DNA of 64,000 nt from Chitinophagales bacterium (GTDB lineage Bacteria; Bacteroidota; Bacteroidia; Chitinophagales; UBA10324). The notes beneath the pieces were generated by a model. That model was not told where the DNA came from. It saw only the letters and a program-made list of their open reading frames with translations, and did not search any database. Position 1 is the first letter of the stretch. Each line of letters starts with the position of its first letter. The DNA lies in assembly GCA_013816805.1 (NCBI GenBank), contig JACDDS010000015.1:1-64000 (forward strand). Reading direction: 5' to 3'. Shown piece after piece: positions 44,486 through 56,284 of this stretch. Both the position numbers and the translations under genes were made by a program.

Positions 44486-47008
44486 ATGGAAAAGGGCTAT
44501 AAGCCGGAGCAGTTGGCAAATATCGTTAAGGGAAAATTGATTCAGCGATTTTCCTCCGCCATTATTGAACATATTGTACTCGATAGCCGTAAGCTTATTT
44601 ATCCTGCCCAATCGGTATTTTTTGCATTGAAAGGTGCGCGCCGGGACGGCCACCAATTTATCACTGACTTATATGATCGGGGTGTCAAAACATTTATTGT
44701 GAATGACATTCCTGAAAATGATTTATCGGAAGCAAACTTCATAAAGGTAAAAGATACGGTGCAGGCGCTGCAATTGTTAGTTGCTTTTCATCGTAAAAGC
44801 TTTAACATTCCTGTAATTGGAATTACAGGAAGCAATGGAAAAACGATTGTTAAAGAATGGCTGTATCAGTTGCTTCAGCCTGATTTCAGTATATGCAGAA
44901 GCCCCCGGAGTTATAACTCTCAGACAGGAGTCCCTCTTTCGGTATGGCAGCTAAGTGATTTTCATGATCTGGCAATTTTTGAAGCAGGTATTTCACAACC
45001 AGATGAAATGGGAAATCTTCAGAAAATCATCGCGCCAACCATAGGTATCTTCACCAATATAGGTAAGGCTCACAGTGAGGGTTTTTTAAATATTCGCCAT
45101 AAGATCAATGAAAAGCTTAAGCTCTTTGCACACACAGAGGTCATTATTTTCCGGCGTGATTACCTGGACATTAATGAATGCATTCTAACTGTGAAAGCAC
45201 AAATGAAAAGGGCTGATCCTGATTTCGAAGGCTTCCATACATTCTGCTGGAGCATGGAAAATCCGGAGGCGGATGTTTGTATAAAATCAATTGAAAAAAA
45301 ACCATCGCACACTTACATTCAGCTTGAACACAATGGTGCGCATTTCATTTTCAGCATACCTTTTATTGATGATGCTTCCATTGAAAACGCTATTCACTGC
45401 TGGTTGGTGCTGCGGTTTATGAAGATTGATCCGGAGATAATAGCACAGCGTATGCCCGGGCTTAACCGGGTTGCCATGCGTTTAGAAATGAATGATGCCA
45501 TCAACAATTGTTCTTTAATTAATGATTCTTATAATTCTGATATCAACTCGTTAACCATCGCGCTTGATTTTTTAAGCCAGCAAAAACAGCATCCCCATAA
45601 GACACTGATTCTGTCTGATATACTGCAAAGTGGATTGAGTGATGAAAAATTGTACCGCGATGTGGCTAACCTGATGAGCTCAAAAGGAGTAACGCGGTTT
45701 ATTGGTATTGGCCCTGCCATTTCACGACAGCACCAGCTGTTTGTAATAAACGATAATATTTCCGCCTCGTTTTTTTTATCTACTGAGGAATTTTTGAAAT
45801 CTTTTTCAGGTGACCAATATCATGATGAGACCATTTTATTAAAAGGCGCCCGCAAATTTGAGTTTGAACAGATCAGTAAATATCTTATTCAAAAGGCCCA
45901 TGAAACCATTCTTGAAGTAGACCTCAATGCCTTACTGCATAATCTTACTGTTTTTCAGTCGCAGCTTGGTTCCCAGACAAAGATTATGGTGATGGTAAAA
46001 GCATTTTCTTATGGCAGCGGAAGCTTTGAAATTGCAAATGCATTGCAGTTCCATAAAATAGATTATCTGGCCGTAGCTTATTCTGATGAAGGAATTGAGT
46101 TGAGGAAGGCGGGTATTAACCTGCCCATTATGATTATGAATCCTGAACAGCAAAGTTTCGAGGGAATTATTCAATATCATCTCGAGCCTGAGCTGTACAG
46201 CTTGCGGCTGTTAAAGCAATTTCAGCAAACTATAGCCTTTTCGTCAAAACCATTTCCGGAAGGGTATCCAGTTCACCTGGAGCTGGAAACGGGAATGAAT
46301 CGTTTGGGAATCGGAGCTGAGAACGTTGAAGAATTGCTGCAGCTGTTAACAGCAAATAAAAGCTTACGTGTTAAATCTGTGTTCACCCATCTTGCAGGCA
46401 GTGAAGATCCGCTGCTTGATGAATTTTCCCGAATTCAAATCAATCGCTTTCAAAAATTAAGTGAAAAAATAGTGCGGCAATTACCCTATCCGGTATTACG
46501 GCATGTACTTAATTCAGCAGGTATAATTCGTTTTCCGGAAGCTCATTTTGATATGGTGCGGCTAGGAATCGGATTATATGGAATTGATTCAACAAATAAA
46601 ATCCAGCACCAGCTCAGGAACGTAAGCACTCTGAAAACAACCATTTCACAAATAAAAAAGATTCGGGCTGAAGAAACGGTTGGGTATGGAAGAAAAGGGA
46701 TGGCGCTTACAGATTTAATGGTTGCCACGGTAGGGATCGGTTATGCCGATGGCTTATCGAGAAACTTAAGTATAGGGAAAGGTAAGATGATGGTTCGTGG
46801 AGTGTTGACACCAATAATAGGGAACATCAATATGGATATGGCAATGATTGATATTACCGCGGTGCCGGAGGCAGAAGAGGGAGATGAGGTGATTGTATTC
46901 GGGGATATGCTTCCCGTGCAAAAGCTGGCGGAATGGGCTGGCACCATTCCCTATGAAGTGCTGAGTACTATTTCCCGAAGAGTAAAAAGGGTGTATTTCC
47001 AGGAATAG
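44486..47008 (+). CDS. murF-alr: bifunctional MurF ligase / alanine racemase
   Basis: The 840-residue protein is a fusion of two peptidoglycan enzymes. Residues 1 to about 460 are MurF (UDP-MurNAc-tripeptide:D-Ala-D-Ala ligase) with the ATP motif GITGSNGKT (112-120), a FEAGISQPDEM segment and LNDS-type downstream residues. From about 465 the protein is alanine racemase: EVDLNALLHNL, the PLP lysine in VMVKAFSYGSG (about 503), ETGMNRLGI, and the tyrosine-bearing VGIGYADGLSRNLS. Racemase D-alanine would supply D-Ala-D-Ala for the ligase. This fusion is common in Bacteroidota. The AAGCTG...CAGCTT terminator follows. Confidence 0.95.
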   Translation: MEKGYKPEQLANIVKGKLIQRFSSAIIEHIVLDSRKLIYPAQSVFFALKGARRDGHQFITDLYDRGVKTFIVNDIPENDLSEANFIKVKDTVQALQLLVAFHRKSFNIPVIGITGSNGKTIVKEWLYQLLQPDFSICRSPRSYNSQTGVPLSVWQLSDFHDLAIFEAGISQPDEMGNLQKIIAPTIGIFTNIGKAHSEGFLNIRHKINEKLKLFAHTEVIIFRRDYLDINECILTVKAQMKRADPDFEGFHTFCWSMENPEADVCIKSIEKKPSHTYIQLEHNGAHFIFSIPFIDDASIENAIHCWLVLRFMKIDPEIIAQRMPGLNRVAMRLEMNDAINNCSLINDSYNSDINSLTIALDFLSQQKQHPHKTLILSDILQSGLSDEKLYRDVANLMSSKGVTRFIGIGPAISRQHQLFVINDNISASFFLSTEEFLKSFSGDQYHDETILLKGARKFEFEQISKYLIQKAHETILEVDLNALLHNLTVFQSQLGSQTKIMVMVKAFSYGSGSFEIANALQFHKIDYLAVAYSDEGIELRKAGINLPIMIMNPEQQSFEGIIQYHLEPELYSLRLLKQFQQTIAFSSKPFPEGYPVHLELETGMNRLGIGAENVEELLQLLTANKSLRVKSVFTHLAGSEDPLLDEFSRIQINRFQKLSEKIVRQLPYPVLRHVLNSAGIIRFPEAHFDMVRLGIGLYGIDSTNKIQHQLRNVSTLKTTISQIKKIRAEETVGYGRKGMALTDLMVATVGIGYADGLSRNLSIGKGKMMVRGVLTPIIGNINMDMAMIDITAVPEAEEGDEVIVFGDMLPVQKLAEWAGTIPYEVLSTISRRVKRVYFQE

Positions 47009-47012
47009 TTTT

Positions 47013-47034
47013 AAGCTGATCCGCCAGCTTTTTT
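47013..47034 (+). terminator. rho-independent terminator after murF-alr
   Basis: AAGCTG (47013-47018) pairs with CAGCTT (47025-47030) around a six-nt loop, followed by TTTT. It lies 4 nt after the TAG of murF-alr. Confidence 0.6.
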
Positions 47035-47116
47035 CAATATACAGGTTATTATATAGGAATTCTTTGGTATGATTTCTGCCAAAATTGAAGTGTTTTCATA
47101 ATCAAAAATTAAATCT

Positions 47117-47548
47117 ATGAATGCAGCAATAGATGCTAAGAAAATAGTTCAGGCAATTGTAATATGCTACCTGGTGGTTTTAACTTCTGCCATTTCATTT
47201 GCCCAGGAAAACCCATTGCCAACGCCGCCTGCTACACCTACGTTAGATAAGCAGGATTCATGGCAATCTTTTACTTTAGAATTGAAAGATAAGTATCAAA
47301 AAATAAGCAATGAAGTGGCCGACATCAGGAAGCAGGCCACAGAAAAGAAAATTGATTCGCCTTCACTTAATGACGCTTTATCTGATTTTGATGAAGCCGC
47401 CAAAAATTTTGAACAGCAAATCGGGCAGGAAAGCAGTATTACAGCTGATAGAAGAAGCTCTTTTAAAAGTGATGTAAGTAATCAGTGGGATAAGGTAAAT
47501 ACTGCGTATAATAAAGTAAGGGAAGAATGGGATAAGGTTAACAAATAA
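47117..47548 (+). CDS. small secreted helical protein, unknown function
   Basis: The 143-residue protein has a signal peptide (VICYLVVLTSAISFAQ), a Pro/Thr-rich linker (ENPLPTPPATPTLDKQ), then about 100 residues of predicted helix rich in Asp, Lys and Ser (TLELKDKYQKISNEVADIRKQ ... WDKVNTAYNKVREEWDKVNK). No family is recognised; the pattern suggests a periplasmic coiled coil. It lies between murF-alr and the convergent DUF4369/thioredoxin gene, only seven nt from the latter's end, with no operon link. The coding call rests on the signal peptide and a clean start at ATG 47117. Confidence 0.7.
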   Translation: MNAAIDAKKIVQAIVICYLVVLTSAISFAQENPLPTPPATPTLDKQDSWQSFTLELKDKYQKISNEVADIRKQATEKKIDSPSLNDALSDFDEAAKNFEQQIGQESSITADRRSSFKSDVSNQWDKVNTAYNKVREEWDKVNK

Positions 47549-47555
47549 TTTTTTG

Positions 47556-48986
47556 TTAGATTTTACCTTTCCCAAGTCTATCGAGTAATTCAGGAATTTG
47601 TTCAACACTGATACGCTTGGCCCGGATTACCTTTTTTTCATCCAAAATATAAATCACCGGGGTACTGTATATATCATACAGCTGACGAAAGTTACTTAAG
47701 TGCTGAGCGTCATTTACGTTGATCCAATCTCCAAGCTTATTATCCCGGATAAATTTTTTCCATTTTGATTCTTCTACCTCAATGTCAATTGCATATACCT
47801 TTAAATCGCTGCCATTCTTTTTCAGGGAATCAGTAACATGTTTCAGCTTTGGAATTTCCTTCTGACAATGGCTGCAGTCGGGATCCCAAAAAACCAGTAT
47901 GGTAAATTTAGCTGGCACCTTGCTCAATATTTCCCAATTACCAATGGAATCTTTTAACGCTATTTCAGGTGCAGTGCTGCCGATCAGGTTGGGCGCAATT
48001 TTTCTCGCCCGGTCCGTTATTTTTGAAAGACTGGCTGAATCCATCCAGTACGCCTGGCCGGGTATGTAATAATTTTCTACCATATGAACGAATACGGCAT
48101 CAAGCCCCATAATTTTAGAAGTCTCATAAGTATAAGTGATCCACCAAACCACATATTTAAACACTTCACTGTCTCCTTTGGCTTTAGCCACTACTAAATC
48201 TGCTGCTTTATCGATAGAGTCCGGAATCTGCGGTGTAATATCCTGAATATATTTTTTCAGCTTCGATCCTAAAATAGGAGTTCTTAATAACCTGCTGTCT
48301 TGAAAGTCTATATTATCCAGAAAGTGATCTTTAAAATAATGATAGGCAAATAAAGAATCTTTTTTTCCATTAGGCAGCGTGGGTGTTTCTTTTGGTATTT
48401 CCGGTTCCGGCATCGATTTAAACACTTTTGCTAAAAAGGTCTCCGGGTAATCAGAAAGGTATTTTTCCCGGTATGCCATTAACTCTTCCTCATTTTTCTT
48501 AGTCTGTTCCCTGAGGTTTGAAGAATCTTCCTTTGTTTTAGCAACCTTGAGACTGTCATCCCACTTTAAGGATTTTCTCTGAAGCTCAATTGCCGTACGG
48601 AGGTAATCATAAAATAGCTGGTTGTCTCTGGAGTCCTTAACCTTCATGTCCCGGATGGGATCGCTCCAGGACGTTTCTATTGTAAAATATTGTTCGCGGT
48701 CAACGATCATTTCAAAATAATGCTTATCAGGAAAAACAAAAAGATAGATACCACCGGGAAGCATTTTTTTTCCATTAAATACTGCCGTGCCATTCCGGTC
48801 TGATCTTACGGTATCTACGATGTATTGCTTGTCTCCATAATAGTTCGCCAGGAAGCAAGTGGTATCCTTCATTTCCGGAATATGAACTATAATCTGATGT
48901 CCTGTTTTTTGACCCATACTAAATTGGCTCAAAACAGCTGAAAACAGGATGAAAAGAATAATCCGAAGCTTTGCACAAATATTCAT
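47556..48986 (-). CDS. periplasmic thioredoxin-fold protein (DUF4369/DUF5106/redoxin)
   Basis: The 476-residue protein has a signal peptide (IILFILFSAVLSQFSMGQ). An N-terminal DUF4369-type domain (FLANYYGDKQYIVDTVRSDRNGTAVFNGK) is followed by a DUF5106-like helical region, and the last 140 residues are an AhpC/TSA-type redoxin with the CSHC active-site motif (about 369-372) in DPDCSHCQKEIPKLKHV and a cis-Pro segment (STPVIYILDEKKVI). Such proteins act as extracytoplasmic thiol-disulfide reductases or resistance factors in Bacteroidota. The electron partner is unknown. It diverges from atpD. Confidence 0.88.
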   Translation of the reverse strand: MNICAKLRIILFILFSAVLSQFSMGQKTGHQIIVHIPEMKDTTCFLANYYGDKQYIVDTVRSDRNGTAVFNGKKMLPGGIYLFVFPDKHYFEMIVDREQYFTIETSWSDPIRDMKVKDSRDNQLFYDYLRTAIELQRKSLKWDDSLKVAKTKEDSSNLREQTKKNEEELMAYREKYLSDYPETFLAKVFKSMPEPEIPKETPTLPNGKKDSLFAYHYFKDHFLDNIDFQDSRLLRTPILGSKLKKYIQDITPQIPDSIDKAADLVVAKAKGDSEVFKYVVWWITYTYETSKIMGLDAVFVHMVENYYIPGQAYWMDSASLSKITDRARKIAPNLIGSTAPEIALKDSIGNWEILSKVPAKFTILVFWDPDCSHCQKEIPKLKHVTDSLKKNGSDLKVYAIDIEVEESKWKKFIRDNKLGDWINVNDAQHLSNFRQLYDIYSTPVIYILDEKKVIRAKRISVEQIPELLDRLGKGKI

Positions 48987-49092
48987 AGTCGCAAAATTAA
49001 ATGGTTTTAAAATACCTGAAGAATTGCCACTCAGGGCTGCGAACCAAAGTGATTAATTATGACTCTGATTACCAACTTAAACGTTAGGAACA

Positions 49093-49100
49093 TATCTTTG
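49093..49100 (+). promoter_or_regulatory. putative -7 box for atpDC
   Basis: TATCTTTG matches the Bacteroidota TAnnTTTG -7 consensus and lies 88 nt before the atpD ATG. No TTG -33 element at the expected spacing is evident. Confidence 0.4.
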
Positions 49101-49110
49101 CGGCCGTTAA

Positions 49111-50700
<1,590 letters not shown>

Positions 50701-50772
50701 CCGATACCATTCTTTCTGATGTTTTCTTATAAATAAACAAATTTACTTCACTCTTTATCACTCACTTCTATT

Positions 50773-51021
50773 ATGCAACTCGATATTCTTACTCCGGAAA
50801 AAAGAATTTATAGTGGAGAAGCTGATGCAGTTATGTTTCCGGGCACAGAAGGAGTCTTCCAGGTTTTAAATCACCATGCACCGTTGATTGCTTCGATTAA
50901 GGAAGGAAAAATAAAAGTAAATCTTAAAAAAGAAGAGTTCTTCTATACCGTACAAAGTGGATTTGTAGAAGTATTGAAAAATAAGGTCACTGTATTGGTA
51001 GAGGGAGCAATTGCAGGTTAA
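50773..51021 (+). CDS. atpC: F1 ATP synthase subunit epsilon (short form)
   Basis: The 82-residue protein matches the N-terminal beta-sandwich domain of epsilon (LDILTPEKRIYSGEADAVMFPGTEGVFQVLNHHAPLIA). The C-terminal helical domain of enteric epsilon (about 138 residues) is absent, as in other Bacteroidota, so the classical inhibitory helices are missing. It is translated after atpD from ATG 50773. Confidence 0.93.
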   Translation: MQLDILTPEKRIYSGEADAVMFPGTEGVFQVLNHHAPLIASIKEGKIKVNLKKEEFFYTVQSGFVEVLKNKVTVLVEGAIAG

Positions 51022-51100
51022 TTCCTTGCTGAATAAATTTCACAGCATTTTTTTCCCACACATAAAATAACCTGTCTTGCGATTTTGGCTATGGTGCAAG

Positions 51101-53320
51101 CTACCGGAGATTGTTATTTCCAAAAATAAAATCAGTGTTTGTATTTTCCTGGATGTCATTATACTTGGAGCAATCCGTTTCAATTGTGAAATCGCCGGAG
51201 GGAGGTACAAAATGGGACTTAGTGGAAATGTTAAGTGATTTATCAGCATAGCAGCTTTTCATAAAGTAAGCCCACACGGGAAGTGCCATATTAGCACCCT
51301 GTCCATAAAAGGTAGACCGAAAACGGATGATGCGGTCATCTCCCCCTACCCAACAACCTCCTACAACCTGCGGAGTTATGCCCATAAACCAGCCATCGGT
51401 GTTATTCTGAGTAGTACCTGTTTTCCCCCCCATCTCCGAGGCAATACCATAAGCGGATCGTAAACGGCGGGCAGTACCATAGTTAACTACATTTTCAAGC
51501 ATTTTTACCATCACATAAGAAACCTGCTCACTCATTACTTCAGCACGCTTGGTTGTAAAATCATGAATTACGTTTCCTTTATTGTCTTCAATTCTGATTA
51601 AATATTGTGGCTGAGTATATACACCCTTATTTGCAAATGTGCCATATACGCCTGTCATCTCATAAATTGAAATGTCAGGAACACCAAGGCAAAGAGAGGG
51701 ATAGGGGTCCATTTTACTGGTGATGCCCATTCTTTTTGCAAGATCTATCATTGGCTGCGGTCCGATTTGCTTCATTAGAAAAGCACTTATGCAATTAACG
51801 GAACCCGCAAGGCCCTGATACAGGTTAAGCAAACCGCCATACCTGCCATCTGAATTTTCGGGAGACCAGTTCTGAAAATTTTCGAATACCACCCGTTCAT
51901 TGGGGACTTCAAAACAAGGTGAATATCCATTATCAATAGCTACGCTGTATAAAATCGGCTTAATGGCAGACCCCACTTGTCGTTTTGCATTAATGTTTAC
52001 ATGATCATATTGAAAATAATGGTGGTTAATACCGCCTACCCATGCGAGCACAGATCCAGTGCTGGCATCCATCGCCATGAACCCGCAATGCAGAAAGAAC
52101 TTATAATACTTCAGCGAATCCCACGGACTCATAACAGTATCCACATCACCATGGTAGGAAAAAACGGTCATGGGTAACTTTGTCTGAAAGGCATGCAGAA
52201 TGGAATCTTCTGAAAATCCTTCGTACTTCATCCTCGTCCACCTTTCGCTTTGTTTCATTGCATCTTCTATGTACTTATTATTTTTCCCCCACGGAACACT
52301 GCTTTTATAACTTTGATAAAACTGCTGCTGCAATTCTTTCATATGCTTTTGAACAGCAACCTCTGCATATTGCTGCATGGTGGAGTTGATAGTAGTATAT
52401 ACTTTTAAGCCATCCTTGTAAATATTATATTGCGAACCATCGGGTTTCTTATTCTGTTTACAAAAATTTACTAAATCCTGGCGGAGATATTCCCTGAAAT
52501 ATGTTGCAAGTCCCTCATTATGGTCGGGGCTTACATAATGCAGCGTGATAGGTGTTTTTTTTAAAGCGGAGGCCAGCTGATTTTTTAGAAAGCCATATTT
52601 TACCATTTGGGATAATACTATGTTTCTTCGTTTTAATGCATTTTCCGGATTGCGGCGTGGATTGTATAAGGTAGCACCCCGCAGCATGCCAATCAGGACG
52701 GCTGCTTCCTCTACTTTTAAAGAATCCGGAGTCTTGCCAAAATAGGTTAGTGCTGCTGATTTAATGCCGAAGGAATTTTCGCTGAACTGTACTGTTTGAA
52801 GATAGAGATCCAGAATTTCATCTTTAGTATAACGCCTTTCAAGTTTTACGGCTATTACCCATTCTTTAAATTTTGAGAAGATAGTGGTTATGACACTTGC
52901 ATTCTGCGGACGCGGGAAGAGATTTTTTGCCAGTTGCTGTGTAATGGTGCTGCCTCCCCGCTTATCGCCTAAAAGAGTTGAAAAAATTGCTGCAAATTGT
53001 CCCCGGAAATCAATACCTGAATGCTGGTAAAAACGCACGTCTTCCGTGGCAATCAGGCATTTCCTGATCATGGCTGGAATTTCATCATAGGAAATCGGGG
53101 AGCGGTTTTCAAAATAATATTTGCCAAGCAATATCCCGTCGGCCGAGTATACCTCCGTTGCCAAGGAATTTTTTGGATTTTCCAGCTCATCAAAGGATGG
53201 CATTTGGCCAAAGGCACCCAACATGGCCAGTACAAACATTAGGAGAAATATTCCAAGACCCCCAGAAACGATATACCAGAAATAACGAACGTATTGTTTA
53301 AAATTTTTATTTCCGGTCAT
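51101..53320 (-). CDS. penicillin-binding protein 1A (bifunctional glycosyltransferase/transpeptidase)
   Basis: A class A PBP with 739 residues from ATG 53320; the frame is open to 53329 but only through TTG. An N-terminal membrane anchor (WYIVSGGLGIFLLMFVLAMLG) is followed by a GT51 glycosyltransferase (ATEDVRFYQHSGID, GGSTITQQLAKNLF, RRYTKDEILDLYLQ). The transpeptidase follows with SxxK as SAIK in RQVGSAIKPILY, SxN in AGSVNCIS, and KTG in GGKTGTTQNNTDGWF. It polymerises and crosslinks peptidoglycan. It is convergent with atpC. Confidence 0.94.
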   Translation of the reverse strand: MTGNKNFKQYVRYFWYIVSGGLGIFLLMFVLAMLGAFGQMPSFDELENPKNSLATEVYSADGILLGKYYFENRSPISYDEIPAMIRKCLIATEDVRFYQHSGIDFRGQFAAIFSTLLGDKRGGSTITQQLAKNLFPRPQNASVITTIFSKFKEWVIAVKLERRYTKDEILDLYLQTVQFSENSFGIKSAALTYFGKTPDSLKVEEAAVLIGMLRGATLYNPRRNPENALKRRNIVLSQMVKYGFLKNQLASALKKTPITLHYVSPDHNEGLATYFREYLRQDLVNFCKQNKKPDGSQYNIYKDGLKVYTTINSTMQQYAEVAVQKHMKELQQQFYQSYKSSVPWGKNNKYIEDAMKQSERWTRMKYEGFSEDSILHAFQTKLPMTVFSYHGDVDTVMSPWDSLKYYKFFLHCGFMAMDASTGSVLAWVGGINHHYFQYDHVNINAKRQVGSAIKPILYSVAIDNGYSPCFEVPNERVVFENFQNWSPENSDGRYGGLLNLYQGLAGSVNCISAFLMKQIGPQPMIDLAKRMGITSKMDPYPSLCLGVPDISIYEMTGVYGTFANKGVYTQPQYLIRIEDNKGNVIHDFTTKRAEVMSEQVSYVMVKMLENVVNYGTARRLRSAYGIASEMGGKTGTTQNNTDGWFMGITPQVVGGCWVGGDDRIIRFRSTFYGQGANMALPVWAYFMKSCYADKSLNISTKSHFVPPSGDFTIETDCSKYNDIQENTNTDFIFGNNNLR

Positions 53321-53461
53321 TGAGCACAAAAAAATTTAATAGTCACAACAATTGATGGATACTTATTAATTGAGATAGTCGATTTTGTTTACTAAAGTTT
53401 GTAAAGTAAATCATTCTTGAAGCGGGTAAACAAAAATCAAATTTAGAAGTAAAGGTAAAAG

Positions 53462-56284
53462 TCAATTTCCTTCATCATCTAAATCGTAATTTGTTTCGAA
53501 GAATTTCCGGTACTCGTCCATGTTTTTGAGCTTATAAAAGATAGGGTAGTTTTTATCGTCAATAAGGAGCAATTCATAGGAGAGATCTTCAACAGGCTCA
53601 AATACTCCATCCTGATCTGAGAGCTCATTATAATATGCAATAGCCTCCTTACTGCTTTTCATTTGCTTTACCAGGATCATTTGTGATTTAGTGTCGAGCA
53701 ATTGGGAACTTACTTTGTAATTATCTATGGAATAATTCAAGGAATTATAATTATCTATAGAATCCATTACCGCCCTGGTTTTAGGAGAAATTGTATTAAA
53801 AACAATAACCAGATACTGAGGATTATCAGGATGATATTGATATGGAGAACTTTTGGTTTCTTCTTTTTTAGGAAAATTATCGGAGATATTTTCAGCAGGT
53901 TTTTCAATCTCCGGTTCTACGCCAAGGTTTATAAGAAGGTCTACTGCAATCTCATGCTCAGCACCCGTCGGGTAACGCTTTATAAAAGAATCAAGAGCTG
54001 CAATTAGCGCAGTAGTATCCTGCAGCTTTCCAATTGAAAATGCCTCCAGTAAGTCAAATTTTGATTGCAGTGGATTATCTTTAAAAAGAGTATCAGCTGC
54101 CTGGGCATGGGCAATTACATCCGGATACTTCTCGGCTACGTAATAATTATAAGTAGATGCATAGTAAGTATTTAAGGCATTCTGCTGCGCCTTTGCCTTA
54201 TTCAGATAATTAGGATCAGTAAGCACTGCGGCATAAGCGCTATTAGGATAGTTGTTGATCAGCAGCTGCTTAAATGTTTCTGCTTTGGCAATATTTCCTT
54301 TTTCACTGTAAATCAGGTAAAGGCTATAGTATACACGGGAAATATTTTCGTTTTCAGGAAATCTTGATGCTAATTTTTCAAATGTTTCTGTGGCTTTAGC
54401 GCTGTTGTGTAACTCATCTTTATATATAGTGCCCAGGATATAATAAGCGTCAAAGATTTTATTGTTTGAAGCCTCCATTTTTGCAGTGGTAAGGGGAATG
54501 TTTAAAAGCATAGCGCTCAGGGCATTCTCTGCATTGTCTTTTTGAAGATTTTCGGCACCGGCACCTGTTTGCTGTTCCCCTGGTAGCGTATTTTGTCCAT
54601 TAGCAGTGGTGATATCAGACGAAGATTTATTGTTTCTACGCCAGTTATCTTCATTTTTTCGGTTCCCCCATTTCTGCCTGAACTCATTAAAGCCTGTTGC
54701 TTTGAGAGAAGTGTTGTAAAAATACCAACTACTTCCCTGAGCCTGATTCTGAACAGTACTTCTGTCGTTGTTTAATTGCTGATTTTGAAACGACTCTGAA
54801 TTCACAACAGAATCTCTTGACTGTTCCTGCTTTTGTCGTTCCTGTTCAGCGATCAGATCATCAATAAAACGATTTCGGTCTTTTTCGCTCATGGCAGCAA
54901 GTTTTTGCAGGCTGTCCTGTTCCAGTATAATGTAATATTGATCAGAAAGGTTTTTCAGAGTGCGTTGAAGGCTCTTGACCTGGTCAAGCGTATCGAATTT
55001 AGCGTCAAGGAATGAAACGGCACTGTCGTAGTCCGGAGAGGCAGAAAGATAATCCTGCTCATTGAAATCCATTTCTCCTAATTTTAGAAATGCCAGACCC
55101 TTTTGGTTAATATTGCTGGTGCTCTTACGAATTGAGGATTCTAAATTTTTTACTGCAATATCTTCCTTATTCTGGCGAAGATTAACTAAGGCCAGCTCAT
55201 AATAAATCTGGTCATAAAAATCTTCATACCGGTCGTCCCGCACCATGGACTCAAGTTGCGCTGAAATGGCTCCCGGTGATCCTGCCCCGGAAATCACATA
55301 GTTCTTTGCTACCGCTATCCTGGAATTAAATTCCATTTCATAGGATGGCTTCATCCTGGTTATGGCGTCAAAATACTGAGAGGCTAATTTGTAGTTTTTT
55401 GTAAACTGGTAAAGCTGGGCAAGTACATACGTATACCGCGTTTTGTCTTTATGGTCTTTAGCGGAGGCTATTGCAGATTTTAATGGTTCTATCGCATTTG
55501 TATACTGCTTTTGTTCGATAAATAAATTGGTTTGAACTACACCATATTCTTCTTTTAAATTAACAGGCAATGATTTGTTTTTCATGAACGACAATACAGA
55601 TTGCGCATCCGAAAATTGGCCCAGGTTGGTAAAGGTGCGGGCCATCCAGAATAAATCTTCATCATGTACAGGTGTATGTTTAAGCAATCCACCGGACGAA
55701 GATGAAGGCAGCGATGCCTGGGTTTTCGCAGCTTCTTTGGCCTCAGCATCTTCGGCAGCTTTCTGTTTTTGAGCTGCGGACTGAGGTTTACCATGGCTGC
55801 CTGATTTTGATGGAGTGCTGGTTTTTTTATTATTGCTGGCTTCCGTTAGCGCTTTTTTATCTCCAAATTTGCCGGACACATATTGGAAAGTGGCAAGTGC
55901 CGCTTCATAATTTTTCTTATAGTAATAAGCTTTGCCAATATTCAGATAAGCATCATCTGTCCATTTGCTGTCGGGATGCAGCTTTACCACAATAGTCAAT
56001 CGCCTGATAACTGAATCCATGTCATTGTTCCCCGCGGCATCGTCCGGATTACCCACCTTAAAAAGAGGAAGCAATTGATCAAAATTGTATTTTCTGCTGG
56101 TAATCATTTGATTTTCAGCCTCAGTTAATTTCAGCTTTGCATAATAGAAGCCGTTATAATGTGCGGTAGTATTTTGATAAACACGACCTATAGCCGACCT
56201 CTCGCCTTTCTTTGAAGATGAGCAACCTGCAATAAGAAGGAAAGCAGCACTTATTGTACAAACTAATAATACAATTTTCTTCAA
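53462..56284 (-). CDS. porW: T9SS-associated TPR lipoprotein PorW/SprE
   Basis: The 940-residue protein begins with a lipoprotein signal (KKIVLLVCTISAAFLLIAGC) and continues with many TPR-like helical pairs (SKWTDDAYLNIGKAYYYKKNY, AYYILGTIYKDELHNSAK). The N-terminal RSAIGRVYQNTTAHYNGFYYAKLKL segment is characteristic of PorW/SprE, an outer-membrane-associated component needed for type IX secretion and gliding. The start codon is TTG at 56284, directly before the KKIVLL signal; no better ATG is present. The central part is Gln/Ser-rich. It lies upstream of, and divergent from, three T9SS cargo paralogues. Confidence 0.88.
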   Translation of the reverse strand: MKKIVLLVCTISAAFLLIAGCSSSKKGERSAIGRVYQNTTAHYNGFYYAKLKLTEAENQMITSRKYNFDQLLPLFKVGNPDDAAGNNDMDSVIRRLTIVVKLHPDSKWTDDAYLNIGKAYYYKKNYEAALATFQYVSGKFGDKKALTEASNNKKTSTPSKSGSHGKPQSAAQKQKAAEDAEAKEAAKTQASLPSSSSGGLLKHTPVHDEDLFWMARTFTNLGQFSDAQSVLSFMKNKSLPVNLKEEYGVVQTNLFIEQKQYTNAIEPLKSAIASAKDHKDKTRYTYVLAQLYQFTKNYKLASQYFDAITRMKPSYEMEFNSRIAVAKNYVISGAGSPGAISAQLESMVRDDRYEDFYDQIYYELALVNLRQNKEDIAVKNLESSIRKSTSNINQKGLAFLKLGEMDFNEQDYLSASPDYDSAVSFLDAKFDTLDQVKSLQRTLKNLSDQYYIILEQDSLQKLAAMSEKDRNRFIDDLIAEQERQKQEQSRDSVVNSESFQNQQLNNDRSTVQNQAQGSSWYFYNTSLKATGFNEFRQKWGNRKNEDNWRRNNKSSSDITTANGQNTLPGEQQTGAGAENLQKDNAENALSAMLLNIPLTTAKMEASNNKIFDAYYILGTIYKDELHNSAKATETFEKLASRFPENENISRVYYSLYLIYSEKGNIAKAETFKQLLINNYPNSAYAAVLTDPNYLNKAKAQQNALNTYYASTYNYYVAEKYPDVIAHAQAADTLFKDNPLQSKFDLLEAFSIGKLQDTTALIAALDSFIKRYPTGAEHEIAVDLLINLGVEPEIEKPAENISDNFPKKEETKSSPYQYHPDNPQYLVIVFNTISPKTRAVMDSIDNYNSLNYSIDNYKVSSQLLDTKSQMILVKQMKSSKEAIAYYNELSDQDGVFEPVEDLSYELLLIDDKNYPIFYKLKNMDEYRKFFETNYDLDDEGN

